Below are positions 10,985 to 25,373 of a DNA stretch of 64,000 bases, piece by piece. Where the stretch lies: NCBI GenBank assembly GCA_018524725.1, contig JAEUWP010000335.1, forward strand, positions 62,001 to 126,000. The letters are read 5' to 3'. Within the stretch, counting starts at the first letter, position 1. Each line of letters starts with the position of its first letter. This DNA comes from Podaxis mareebaensis (lineage: Eukaryota > Basidiomycota > Agaricomycetes > Agaricales > Agaricaceae). Below the pieces are notes generated by a model. That model saw nothing but the letters and a program-made list of their open reading frames with translations, was not told the DNA's origin and searched no databases. A program made the position numbers and the translations under genes.

Positions 10985-11938
10985 CTGGCGATGTAAGTTT
11001 CCGTCGTAGAATATGCCCTGTTTCAAATACTTTATTCTCCGCATACGCGTGATGTGATTGATTCCTCGCGCAATCTGACGGTGTGGGACAAAGCCTGGGA
11101 AAGCGCACCGGGATGAGATAGAAGCTCGTTTCCACGGGGTCTGGTGTCACGGATCAGTACTCAGCGCGTATCCGACATCGAGGACAACCGGTGCATATGC
11201 TACATTCCATTAAGCGGGCTTGGTTCTGGGCTTGTTTTCTGGATCAGGCTTCTGATTCGGTTTTGTTTTCCATACTCGCACTATGCCTTGGCGAGGTACC
11301 CTTGACCCCTGTATGCCGCTACGCTACGATGCAAGTCACCACTAAACCGACCACACGGTCCATCTCGGCTGTAGTTCTGCCATGCCGTCTTTCGGAGGGT
11401 ACTTGTAACGAACAGCGGCGACAATACACCCTGCGACATTAACATCCGGGACTCAAGAAGACAGGCCTTGTCTCGTGCTCATTCCCAAACGTGCTTATTC
11501 CCAAACGGCTCAATCGACATTCACCATGACCTTTTCTTATTTCCTCAACAAAGATGTTTGCACCTGATGCAACTATGCCCGACTTGTGATAATTCCTTAT
11601 CTGTAGGATTTTGGTCCCTATATGGTCATGCAACATGGTCCTCATGGGTCTCATTGGATGTTTTCGAGCTGCCATGACCTACTCGCCCCGTGAGTCCGTA
11701 ATCAGACCTCGCTGCAGCCTTTGAGGACCACACGGTGGAAGGCCATCCGCCTGTCGATCCCGGACATGAAGTGCTACGATACCACAATGGCGCCAGCACC
11801 GACCACATGCTTCATATTCTTACCAGGTGGACTTTCTTTTGCTCTTGTCTTCCTAGAGCATATAAACCTCAAGACAACGGTCCATGTTTCTGCAAACATC
11901 GTCGCCAGGTGTATCTCAGCTCCTTCCATTGATCCAGG
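10985..11938. other. Intergenic region upstream of the subtilase gene
   Basis: The 954 bases hold the 3' UTR of the transporter and the subtilase promoter. Frames of 60-200 codons overlap here in many phases but none shows a domain, and the long plus-strand one is only a shadow that overlaps the subtilase first exon. The only assignable element is the TATA box listed separately. Confidence 0.55.
11861..11866 (+). promoter_or_regulatory. TATA box of the subtilase gene
   Basis: TATAAA, in the context GCATATAAACC, sits 78 bases before the start codon of the secreted subtilase. Position and sequence suit a core promoter of an inducible secreted-enzyme gene. No transcript start is known. Confidence 0.55.
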
Positions 11939-13931
<1,993 letters not shown>

Positions 13932-14686
13932 AGCGAGATGCTTGGGTTTAGGCAATAAAACTATGTTCATTGTATCGTAACGCTATTGATATAAAGAAGA
14001 GGCCCGGAACCAAATAAATACTTTTTTGTTTCTTGACGGATCGTGAATTTCTTTGACGGCAGCGCTAAGATGAGTCTATGGAAAGACTGAGGGCGGGATT
14101 GTGGCGGATGGAAGTAATGGTGGGGAATCATTAGATAGCAACACAGGAAGTACGCAACGAAGAAGCCGAGAAGAGGACGCGAAGAAGTGCTACGTATGTA
14201 CCCAATAACAAGCAAAAGGAAAGAAGAGAAAGTTAGAATTACAAGTCCGGGAAACCGGATAGCAAACGCCGGTGCAATATGATTGCAGTATCATGAGAAA
14301 ACGTGATGATTAGAAAGGGAGTGGGCAAGAAGGCGGTCGAGGAAGGAAGGACCGAGGGCATAAGGTTCTCATACCACGCAGATGATGTTGAGATGAATGG
14401 GAGAAAGCGGCGCTACTAATGTGAGTGGAAAGTATAAGAGCGTGCATGAAAATCAAAGCCAAGTCGTTGCCCATGTCAAGCAACACAGACACCTCAAGTC
14501 TCCTGGACGCAAGTAAGTATAAGGAGACAGATGACCGGCGTGCCAACAAGGTGCGCGAATGCATGGCTCTACTTCGATTTTTATCCACAACAGAAGCAGT
14601 TACCGTGAGTATTATCAGGGAGCCGAGGCCATCAAACTGCAAACCAGCGTCAGGCTACTATCACACAATGTGGGGTACAGGCTCCA
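13932..14686. other. Convergent intergenic region
   Basis: The 755 bases lie between converging stop codons of the subtilase and the PPZ phosphatase. They should contain two 3' UTRs. Frames up to 110 codons are present but are alternative-start shadows without domains, partly overlapping the last phosphatase exons. Nothing else seen. Confidence 0.5.
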
Positions 14687-16277
14687 TCACCTTTTCCGCT
14701 TCGCTTTCGTCATCTCTTTGCGTAAAGCAGCGCCATCAAGCGGCTTGAGAAGCTCAAATGCGCACAAGAGGTCTTCCGAGACACTAGCGACAAGGTTGCT
14801 TAGTTTAGGAGCGAGAACCAGAGACAAAAATAGACTAACCTCATGCAAGCGCCATAGTTATCGAATTCTATCATTGTCAACGTGTCAATGATACATTTGT
14901 TGATGATGACCTGGAGAAAGGGATGACTCACCACCACAGTAATTCGGCGCGCTAAATACAGTGACAAGCGTCCGATCATTCCAAAATTCATAACCGTCTT
15001 CTACCACCATATGAGCGCGACATATCAGGTCCATATCGTAGCGCAGAAGGAAGTCGTTTATGACTGCCTTGCCGAAGCAATAACTAACTCCTCGTTCGTT
15101 ATCCTCCCAGTCTAATGCGGTATCGGAAGGATCGGACCACAAGAGGTCATTCAGGAGACCGTAGTCAGGGACATCGGTCGGGCGTTGTATACGTTTGATA
15201 TCCTCCATCGTATGAAGTGAGGGTGAGAGACCACCGTGGACACAGAAGATCTTTGAGGCAACGATGGCAGCGATGGGGAGACAATTGAACACATCGATGA
15301 AAGTTTTCCAGGTCTTGATGTTGCACCGTCGTTTGCACTCATCATAAAAGCCGTAGACTACCATAAGAGTGAGTGTGAGAACAATAAGCTGACACCCCAC
15401 AATCATACAGACCTCGTGTGACATTGGCGCATTCATGGTTGCCCCTTAGGAGGAAGAAGTTCTCGGGGTATTTGATCTTGTAGCATAACAGGAGCAGGAT
15501 GGTCTCCAGACTCTGCTTCCCTCGGTCGACATAGTCTCCTAGAAAGAGGTAATTTGAGGCAGGCGGAAAACCACACATTTCGAACAAGCGTATAAGATCC
15601 GAGTATTGCCCATGCACGTCGCCAACGATCTTGACGGGTGGAGAGAGCTCTACAAGCGTGGGTTGGCTGAGGAAGACCTCACGAGCGGCTTGGCAAATGG
15701 CAGTGATCTCTGTGTTTTTGAGGCACAAAGACTTGCTGACTTTGCCGGTATACCCGACGTCGAGGAGACGTTGGATCATATCATCGACATCAAACGGCTT
15801 AAGCTTCTCCCTCGGTCCGTTGGGATCGCCCTGAGCCCCGCTGCTAGGAGCGGACCCGGGAGTGAATGGAACAGCATTAGCGAGGATGGTTGGGGTAGAA
15901 GGGGTGTCGAGTGGAACGGGACTGGGTTTTGGGGAGGGCAGGGGTGACGAGGCTGAGGAGAGGGAGGCAGCTTGGTCGAGGTTGGGCGGTATCTGGCCTT
16001 TGGGAGGATAAGGGGAGCCGTGGGTGCGAGCGGCTGCGGAAGCGGAGGGGGAGTGTTGCTGTTGAGAGTCGGGAGCATTGATGGTGGGTATACCGTTGCC
16101 TTGGGAGGTTGTGTCCGCGCCATTGGCTACGGAATTGGCGACCGGACGTGAGACAGAGGCGTGGGGTGTTGGGTCGCTGGAGTCGTCGGGAGCTGCATCT
16201 GGAGGAGAGTCTGGTTGGGTGTCCTTGTCCTTGTCCTTGCTGCCTTTTTTGCCTCGCTTTGAAGGCTGTTGGCCCAT
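14687..16277 (-). CDS. PPZ1: Serine/threonine phosphatase PPZ (PP1-like catalytic domain)
   Basis: Four exons (16277-15413, 15357-14932, 14867-14840, 14798-14687) give 476 residues. The catalytic half carries the metallophosphatase motifs GDVHGQ (near residue 222), GDYVDRG and RGNHE, plus the PP1-type [16 protein letters not shown] and the tail [10 protein letters not shown]. The N-terminal 155 residues are Ser/Pro-rich and disordered and start [12 protein letters not shown], a likely N-myristoylation signal. That pairing defines PPZ rather than PP1. Yeast PPZ acts in cation homeostasis and cell-wall integrity and is inhibited by Hal3-type subunits; a similar role is inferred. Exon 3 is only 28 nt and the following intron is 41 nt. 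The ATG at 16277 was chosen for the MG start. Confidence 0.92.
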
Positions 16278-16592
16278 CTGGGCAGGGGTTGAGCCTGGAG
16301 CTGGAGAGTGTGGCCTGGATCTGGAGAGGCGGGAGGCAAATACGGAGAGCAGGGTAGGCGCCAGTTTGTCGAAAGTGCGAGCGTTGTGGAGTAGAGAATG
16401 GAGTATGGAGGTCGAGTTACAACAATCACCAATCCCTTGTTTGGTTATTGTTTGCATATCCCTACCACGCTTCCTCAAACCATCTTATCCGCCTGATAGG
16501 CGCTAACTCATGACTCGGTCCATATCTCTGTATTATCCGCATAAAACATATCAACACGGATCGCCCTAGCATGTATCATAGCGCTACTACTC

Positions 16593-17377
16593 CTAGAACT
16601 TGCCAAACGATTTTGTCGCCGCCTTGTTCTTCGCCACCCGCAGCACATTGAATCGCACCGTCTTCGACAGCGGCCGGCATTGACCTGTATATCCACTTTC
16701 TGTTAGTTTACTCTGCCCAATCATCATCACATGCTGTCACCCACCGACAGTAACAATGTCGCCGAGCTCGACACGGAAAGCAGGGGAGATGTGGGCGGCA
16801 AGGTTCTTGTGCCTCTTCTCGTAACGGTCTGCAGACACGGGTTAGAGCACGTAAACGGACCCATCACACGCGACACTGTGATAGCAACACGCACTGTATT
16901 TGGGGATATAGTGGAGGTAGTCACGTCGGATGATAATCGTGCGGGTCATTTTTGTCGACACAACCTTGCCAGTGAGAATACGTCCACGGATGGAGACGTT
17001 ACCAGTAAAGGGGCACTTCTTGTCTGCAAACCAGAGCACAGATGATCAACCAATTGTGCAGGATAATATGAGCATGCGACGCACCGATATAAGTGCCGTT
17101 GATCGCCTCAGCAGGCGTCTTGAATCCCAGACCAACATCCTTGTACCACCGCTTTTGCTTGGTCACGATCTTCTTGCCACCTGTCCACCAAAACAATCAT
17201 ATTCACTTGTCAGAACCAGCCTAACAGCCAAACAGGAGGTTCAAACGCACCGCGGGCCTTGGCATTTTGGAAGAGGTGCTGCTTTTGATAAGCCTTCTCG
17301 ATCTAGTGTGCGGAGATTTCGTCAGCAGGTTGTTCCTAGTGTAAATTGGGGATTGTGCGCACTTGAGCATCGGCCAT
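16593..17377 (-). CDS. RPS11: 40S ribosomal protein S11 (uS17)
   Basis: Six exons (17377-17363, 17302-17251, 17180-17085, 17023-16895, 16828-16745, 16684-16593) give 155 residues, the normal length. The protein starts [18 protein letters not shown] and runs through [20 protein letters not shown], a [18 protein letters not shown] block, [31 protein letters not shown], a [20 protein letters not shown] block, and ends [12 protein letters not shown]. It binds 18S rRNA in the small subunit body. High intron number near the 5' end, with a 15-nt first coding exon, is typical for ribosomal protein genes in these fungi. It is divergent from DNA ligase I. Confidence 0.95.
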
Positions 17378-18039
17378 GTTGTTGATCTTGAGGACGTTGA
17401 GGGCGGCGGGGTCCGAGGCCTTGGAATCTTTTGGGGAATTATTGATACTTGTTTGGCTAATCCATGAAGCCACTTGTGAATAACTGTATAGTCACTTTCG
17501 GATATTTCCGTTCGCCGTTGTAAGTACGACATTGAGTCGCCTTGCGAATTGGAGTCTTTGCAAAGGCTTGCAAGGACAGCTCCCGAGCCTTTGAACTTAC
17601 CTGGAGGTACTGTTTTGCATGACCCCTACCAATTTCTCCCACATCCAGTCAACCTCCACTTTGATCGTGGTGTTTCTTCGTAATTTCTTTGTAATTGGGT
17701 TCTCAGATTCGATTAGATTGTGCACCGCATTTCCACATTCTACCAGCGGTACTGTCTTGGTATATTGTATCGCTTACACATGCGTGAGAAAGCAGGCGGG
17801 TGAACTCGACGTCGACTGCGTTCAGAAGAATCAAGACATACATAATGCACTATGGAAGGGGTACAAGGTCAACATGGCACTGGGTTTATCACCGGGGTGC
17901 GTGGCTTTTGCGAAAGCACATGTGTATGCATAGATAAGGGGACCTACAAGTCAAATTCAAATTGATTCTTGATGTCCAAAGACAGATCTAGACGGATGTA
18001 CCTACTCATAAATGCATTGACGCGACGCGGTGTGTGCAC
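17378..18039. promoter_or_regulatory. Divergent promoter region, RPS11 / LIG1
   Basis: The 662 bases separate the two start codons. The RPS11 5' UTR may contain an extra intron because a GT-rich donor-like stretch occurs near 17600, but this cannot be settled. CGCG-containing sequence at 18020-18030 next to the ligase start resembles MluI cell-cycle boxes (see findings). Confidence 0.45.
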
Positions 18040-21000
18040 ATGTTTATTTCACGCGTCCTGCTTATACGCGCATCCTCAACTATAATGGGTCGTCAGCAGA
18101 CACTCGGTCGGTCTCTCATATTCCTTCCCCATAAACGCACAAAGTCTTATGCATTGATTGTATATCCACTAGCTAAGTTTTTCGAGATGCCCAAGAACGC
18201 GAAACCCGCTCCACCCCAACAGTCAAGTCTCCTCGAGATGTGGAAAGGCGGGAAAAGGAAGGGCACCGGTGCTCCTAAGGAGCAAACGGACGGGGATACA
18301 ACGAAGCTCAATATCAAGGGGAAACAGAAAGATGAGGATGCGATGGACGTTGATTCTGAGGAACAAGCAAAGAGAGAGGAGACCGAACAGGAGAAACCGG
18401 GTGCGCCGTGAATCAAATGACTCCGAGCATCAGCTCACATTGACGCGTAGGCAAAAGTTCCAAGCGAAAGGAGCTCATCAAGGATGGTCCGTCTATGCGC
18501 TTAGATGCACTGAGTCAACCCATACTAATGCAGATTTCCCAGCCCCCCTTATGGCCAAGAAACGACGTATAATTGATTCTGATGACGACGAACCATCAAC
18601 AAGTTCGTGGATCTCTACTTCCAGCCTCATTGCACGCCTAAAAAATACCAGGTGTCGCACAGGCAATCAACTCCTCCCTCGCTGGTTCCTCCCCACCTGT
18701 CTCGCGGGCATCATCACCACGTTCCTCGCGGTCACCCGAACCGAAGGGTAAGGGCAACCAAGAAGTAAAGACATCCCCAGTCGTGAACTCCGCAAAAGCC
18801 GTATCAGAACCGGCTGCGACGTCAGAGCCTAGCGAGGACGAGGGCGAAGAAGAGGTCGATAACGATGAGCTAGAAGAGGATGACGAGGGTGTTGCTGCGG
18901 TGGAAGGTGCTGCTGCTTCTAAAACGTACGTGCCTCGTCGCTGTGTTTCTTCGTTGCTGATTTTGTTTGCTTGCTCGCTCAGAGCTGAGGCCGCACTTCT
19001 ACGAATAAAGGACGTGGATATACCCGGAGGCTGGAAAGTTGGTCAACCGTAAGTTATACCCCTCTCAAACTTGCGTTTTTTTCTCCCTCATACGTGATTT
19101 AGGGTCCCATATGCCACCTTAGCGAAGACCTTCTCACTCATAGAAAGCACGACGAAACGTTTGGAGAAAAACGCATACCTCACCTCATTCCTTTTACTTG
19201 TTATCCAACGTAGCGCGAAGGATGACTTTAATTCCCTTCTACAGACAGTGTATCTTTGCATTAATCGGGTGCGTCTCCACTACTGATGCATTGGATACTT
19301 GACTAATTTGAGACTAGTTGTCCCCAGACTATGAAGGGATAGAATTGGGCATTGGAGAGAGCCTGTTGATGAAAGCCATTGCTGAATCGACTGGTCGTAG
19401 TCTAGCAGTAATCAAGGCGGATCTAAAACGTGAAGGTGACCTTGGTCTTGTTGCAATGGTCAGTCGTTCAGCCTTATTTCGGTAGTAGTGGTTGACCTTT
19501 AGCAGAATTCAAAAAGCAGCCAAAAGACACTCTTCAAACCCAAACCACTTACCCTGCCTTTTGTGTTTTCGCATCTCAAAGAGATAGCAACTACGGCTGG
19601 ACACTCTGTAGGCTCCCTGTTTTGCTCACCTGATCTTCGCTGCTGATGTTGACTAGTCCCAAGCGAAGAAAGTTTCAATCATCACAAAACTCCTTGCAGC
19701 ATGTCAAGATGTAGAAGCCAAGTACATCATTCGCAGTTTGGAGGGCAAGCTACGTATAGGAAACGCCGAGCGTTCTGTCTTAGTGGCTGTTGCACATGCA
19801 ATAGTTCTGGCGGAAAAGGAAAAGTCTGGAAAGAAATGGTCGAACGAGAAGCTCGCCAAACGTTTAGAAGAAGCAACGCTCACGATCAAATCGGTCTATA
19901 GGTGCATATATCCACATCCACCTAGACATGCTTCTGACCCTTGCTTAAACAGTGAGCTACCAACCTACGACAGGGTTATTCCTGCATTACTCGAATTTGG
20001 CATTGACCGTTTACGGGAGAAATGCAAACTGACGCCTGGCGTACCATTAAAGCCTATGCTTGCGAGACCAACCAAGGCGATTGGCGAAGTATTGGACCGT
20101 TTCGAAAACCAGCATTTCACTTGCGAGTATAAGTACGACGGCGAGCGAGCCCAAGTGCATAAACTCGAGAATGGTACTGTTGCGGTGTTCAGTCGCAACT
20201 CAGAAGATATGAGCAAGAAGTATCCTGATCTTGTCGAGCAACTGCCCAAAGTAACTTTTCCCCACTGCCAATGCGAGTCTACACGGATGCTGATGGGGAC
20301 ACAGTGCATTAAGGAGACAACTAAATCATTTGTTCTCGATGCGGAGGCCGTTGCCATTGACCGGACAACCTTCAAGTTGATGCCCTTCCAGGAACTGAGC
20401 AGACGGAAACGCAAGGATGTCAAGGTAGAAGATATCCAAGTCCGAGTGTGTCTGTTCGCTTTTGACTTGTTGTATCTAAATGGCGAGGTAAGGGCGCGAT
20501 CTAACTTGTAGATTTATTTCATCTCCAACACATATTCTTTAGCCCCTGTTACAAAAATCATTGTCCGAACGGCGAAGGCTGCTGCGAGACCATTTCCAAC
20601 CTATATCTGGCGAATTTGATTTTGCAAAGTCGTCTGATGGCAAGTCAACGGAAGAAATCCAGAGTTTCCTCGAAGAGAGCGTTAAGGATGGTTGTGAGGG
20701 TCTGATGGTGAAGATGCTCGATAGTGAAGCTAGTTTTTATGAGCCAAGTCGCCGCAGCGTGAACTGGTTAAAGGTGTGTAACACTTTTCGACCGTACACG
20801 ATCAATTTGTTCAACGCTTTATATTTAGCTCAAGAAGGACTATCTCGCCGGAGTTGGTGATTCGTTGGACTTGGTAGTTGTTGGCGGATATTATGGCAAA
20901 GGAAAACGAACCAATGTTTATGGCGCATTCCTGCTCGCATGCTATGACCAAGACTCCGAAGAATACCAAACGATATGCAAGATCGGTACCGGATTCAGTG

Positions 21001-21466
21001 AAGAAATGCTCCAAGCGCACTACAACGAGCTTAAACCACTCGAGATGGAGAAAGTCCGTGGAGACGTCAAAGTTGGGGGCGCCAAACCCGATGTTTGGTT
21101 CGAACCCAGAGTCGTTTGGGAGGTGCTAACGGCCGACCTAAGCTTGAGTCCTATTTATACTGCCGCCCAGGGATTGGTAAGCGTGCTTACAGCTTTCCCA
21201 TCCCAAGTCCACTTCTGGATGGCTAATGCTGGCCAAAGGTTGACGAGCGAGGTATTTCATTGCGATTCCCCCGCTTTGTCAGAGTGCGGGATGACAAGAA
21301 CGCTGATGACGCGACCGGGCCCGAACAGGTAAGCCATATTTCCATCGGAGATTCTGCCGATTGATTTTCGGGTTATGGGATACAGATCGCAGAAATGTAC
21401 GAGCGGCAAGCGCTTGCGCAAAAGGATGGCAAAAAGAAGGGCGGTGACGATGACGGATTCTGGTAG
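18040..21466 (+). CDS. LIG1: ATP-dependent DNA ligase I, possibly with mitochondrial and nuclear starts
   Basis: Fifteen exons sum to 893 residues from the ATG at 18040, or 844 from the in-frame ATG at 18187. It seals Okazaki fragments. The adenylation motif KYDGERAQ (Lys near 544 in the long form) is followed by [36 protein letters not shown] and [20 protein letters not shown], then the OB-fold. The DNA-binding domain covers [10 protein letters not shown] to [16 protein letters not shown]. The short form starts [19 protein letters not shown], resembling a PCNA-binding peptide, then an acidic, KR-rich linker. The longer N-terminus ([18 protein letters not shown], then [10 protein letters not shown]) is basic, amphipathic and free of acids, like a mitochondrial presequence. 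Intron 20251-20304 has no stop. The tail is [11 protein letters not shown]. Confidence 0.95.
18051..18056 (+). promoter_or_regulatory. MCB-like ACGCGT element near DNA ligase I start
   Basis: A perfect ACGCGT hexamer lies between the two candidate ligase start codons, 131 bases before the downstream ATG, with another CGCGACGCGG cluster at 18021-18030. In yeast MBF binds ACGCGT and drives S-phase genes including CDC9. A chance match is possible. Confidence 0.35.
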
Positions 21467-21557
21467 TCACCCAGGCGAGGGAAGGTATATAAATCTGTAT
21501 TTATGGCAAACACGATTAAGGATAATAGTGAGGTTATGATAGATTTTGGAATGAGGT

Positions 21558-22174
21558 TCATGCTTTTTTGGACTCCTCACGAGCAGCCTTGATAGCCTCC
21601 GTCACCTTGCCCTCGTTTTCTGGTGTTGGCGTGATGCCGAGTTTCGCCTCGCGACCACCCATGTACCAGTATTTAACGAACCGGGCGTCATTCAGTGATT
21701 GCGCTGTTGCGTTCGTGAAGTGGCAAGCAAATAGAAGGTAATTCCGGGGTTGTACTCTCCATGCTGTAATGGAATTCAACTTAGCAAAGTGATTTACATC
21801 CGCGTGGAGGTGTTACTCACCGAAGCGCATGAAAACCATACTGAGAAAAGGCCATTAGTCAAAGTTTAAACAATGAACATGTAGACAGCCACGCACGAGT
21901 AGCAAGCTAGAGCCGTTGTCATCGTTCCCGAAATCATCTCCTCATCCTTGGACAAGTCTGCAATGGCAGCGAGAGGAAGACCCCAGTTGGCGACCTAAAT
22001 ATTTGTTGGTTATGATTCGGGAATCATGAAGACGGAAATGACGAACAGGCCCCCAGAAATGTGTACCTGTGACGCGTCTGTTAACGTGGAAAGCATTCAA
22101 GGGGCGTCACACTCACTGAAGAAGTAGTCGCGTGCAGCTGGCGAGCGCAACCAGGTGAAGAATGTGGAGGCCAT
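21558..22174 (-). CDS. MPC1: Mitochondrial pyruvate carrier subunit MPC1
   Basis: Five exons (22174-22117, 22066-22047, 21994-21897, 21840-21821, 21763-21558) give 133 residues. The protein reads [20 protein letters not shown], then [59 protein letters not shown] and HFTNATAQ, the MPC1 signature throughout. It forms a heterodimer with MPC2 in the inner membrane and imports pyruvate. The C-terminal charged extension ([20 protein letters not shown]) is longer than in human MPC1. Two exons are only 20 nt each; both junctions restore conserved residues (STHFWGP and YSMVFMRFA). The stop is 91 bases from the converging LIG1 stop. Confidence 0.94.
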
Positions 22175-22530
22175 GAAAAGTGTGAAAAGCTAAGTAGTAA
22201 GAAGTCACTGGAAGGGTCAATTAATCCAGGGAAAGCACCGAGTGAATTTCAGAGTCACGTGCACTAAAGGCTTTAACAAGTACTGATGGAAATTAGGCTC
22301 GATCACCCTCTGGAGGCTGGCACAAATCCTCGCCCTTTTTCGCGTCTATACCGTTGACGGTGCGTCTGCAGAAAATCTGCTCAAGACGAACGATTTGGGA
22401 TCCGGAAACGGTTCAGGGATTTGCTGTGGGGTTCAATGCTGTAAAAGGAAGGGGTAGGTGCACGTTGCAGGCTTCTCGGGAGTAGCGATATATACGCCTC
22501 GTGTTCAATCTTAGGATCTAGCCACAATCA
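22175..22530. promoter_or_regulatory. Divergent promoter region, MPC1 / uncharacterised gene
   Basis: The 356 bases lie between head-to-head starts. A TATATA stretch at 22489-22494 stands about 40 bases before the plus-strand ATG and is a plausible TATA element. Nothing else could be assigned. Confidence 0.45.
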
Positions 22531-23935
22531 ATGCAACTGCAACAGCAGTTCAGCGGCTATCCTTACTGGCAACAGCCCGTCTATCCACAACAGCAGTCAC
22601 AGCCCGTCTACCCGCAATCTCTCCCCAGCACAGGCAATGGCGGGGGCTATACCCCATACCCTGGCCACTATATACCCCTTGGACCCCCACCCGGAGGCTT
22701 TGATCCCAGTGCTTACCAACAACAGGAACCAGTTACACCTAGGCCACAGCACCAGCAACAAAAATCGAAACATCGACGCGCAAAGACCTTCACTGCTCTT
22801 CCATCCACGCCTGCTCAGCCGCTCAAACCAGCCCTCAAAAAGAATAATACCCTCAGTGCTGCCTTCCCAATGACAGAATATCCTCCCACTAGGACACGGA
22901 CCAACTCCTTTTCTCTACCACCAGAAAATACTCTTCATCGGATTCGCACGCAGTCAAATGCAAGACAAACAGGCAGGATTATTGGCGACGAGAACTATGC
23001 TCGTAAGGGTGTTGTTTGTCAAAATTGTTACACCTAACCCGAGTCCTAGATCATCTATTCATATCGTTCCACGGATTTAACGAGCTGCGGTTAGGCAATA
23101 TCTCGACCTTGGCGTTGAAGGAAATGCAAGAAACCATCTGGCCGATGTGGCCGGGTGGTGCGACATCTCAGGTCATTAACTATACGGCTATTGTTAAATT
23201 CTTCAATGACCCATGGGATATGTCGGGACCCAACGTCGACATGTGAGTACTCATGAGCGAATCGGTCTCCGCAATTCAATCAAACACACATCCCTCCAGC
23301 GCATACCAAATGATCATCAGGCTTTTCCGCTTGTGCGCTGCGCGGGTATGCTTAATTCAAACTAATGCCTCAGACCATTCAAACTTGCTATCAGGGTTAC
23401 TCCTACCAAACCAACTACAACCTGACTTCAGTGGGTACTTTACAATGATTGAAACGGAAACACTTGTTCAGACAACATGGCACTCAGGTTCCCCGATTGA
23501 TTTTCCAGCCAACAAGTTGTGACGATACCTCAAATTTCTTTTTGGGATACCTCTCAAACGGAGGCAGAAAACTGACGCTCATCAAGGCCCCAGATCCCAT
23601 TAATGTTGGTCTCAACCCCCGCCTTCGTGATAAATTACCTCCGAACGTTATACTGGACCTTGGTGTATCTGGCGATCTACAGACAGTCGAGATCAAAAAG
23701 GGAGCATGGCGCTTCGGTAGTACGTTCGACCTTTGGCCTCCCAAGCCGATCCCTTAGCTCACTTTTTGTAGGTTCGGAAGGCTTGAGCCCGAAACTGTTT
23801 TTCATGCAGGTTTTGCGAATCATCAGTGAATTCGGATACTATCTCGATGCTGCCCTCCCCCTTTACCGTCGCGGCCCTCTTGGTCTTCGTCTCCGGAGAG
23901 AGATTCTTGTTTTCAAAGGTCGCCCCGCCGAATAA
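22531..23935 (+). CDS. Uncharacterised basidiomycete protein with Q/P-rich N-terminus
   Basis: Six exons (22531-23002, 23050-23242, 23300-23345, 23395-23430, 23488-23719, 23772-23935) sum to 380 residues. The first 150 residues are rich in Gln, Pro and Tyr (QQQFSGYPYWQQPVYPQQQ) and look disordered, with a short basic stretch HRRAKTF. The remaining 230 residues form a conserved-looking globular part: LFISFHGFNELRLGN, ETIWPMWPGG, FFNDPWDMSGPNVD, AYQMIIRLFRLCAARGYSYQ, VPRLIFQ, SNFFLGYLSNGGRKLTLI, then FFMQVLRIISEFGYYLDA and RGPLGLRLRREILVFKG. I recognise this pattern from other mushroom genomes but know no function. No membrane segment or catalytic motif is evident. The first exon end and small exons 3 and 4 are inferred from frame joining. 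Confidence 0.75.
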
Positions 23936-24039
23936 TCTATACTAAGACTCTAATACGACTTGCACCGAACGAGTCTCCAATGTATTATAGACACTACGTT
24001 TGACTACCCCCTATGCGACACCTTGCTTGAAACGAGATC

Positions 24040-24966
<927 letters not shown>

Positions 24967-25373
24967 TGTGCGAATTGAGCGAAACCTGGGGGAAGGTCGT
25001 AGCAAGGGAGCGAGCCGGGAGACAGCAACGACGCGCGGAGTTCTAAGGAGTATGGAATGCAGGATGAAGGGTATTTATGGCTGAGGAGGTCCAAGGGGAG
25101 AGAGCTTACCCAGCTGACCACTACTTCGTATGGTCGGATCAGCCCATGAGCGCCAATCATTTCTCTCATTTCATCCCCACGATTGCTAGGCTTGACCTCA
25201 GGCATCCCAGCTCTAATTCTGAGAAACAATCATGCCCTGTTGTTATGGCAACCATGAGGCACTTCTCCTTGCTAGACCTCCACTCATAATTCAAGCGAGA
25301 ACACTGCTACACACTCCTATCATATGAATGCCTAACAAGCATAGCGGCGGAATTCTGACTCCGACCTGGGTGA
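24967..25373. other. Intergenic region between REC8 3' end and IDI1 start
   Basis: The 407 bases contain the REC8 3' UTR and the IDI1 promoter, both genes being on the minus strand. No exon or confident regulatory motif was found. Confidence 0.5.

Noticed and set aside
15606..15947. Plus-strand frames across the PPZ gene
   Set aside because: They are antisense shadows of a conserved phosphatase domain on the minus strand.
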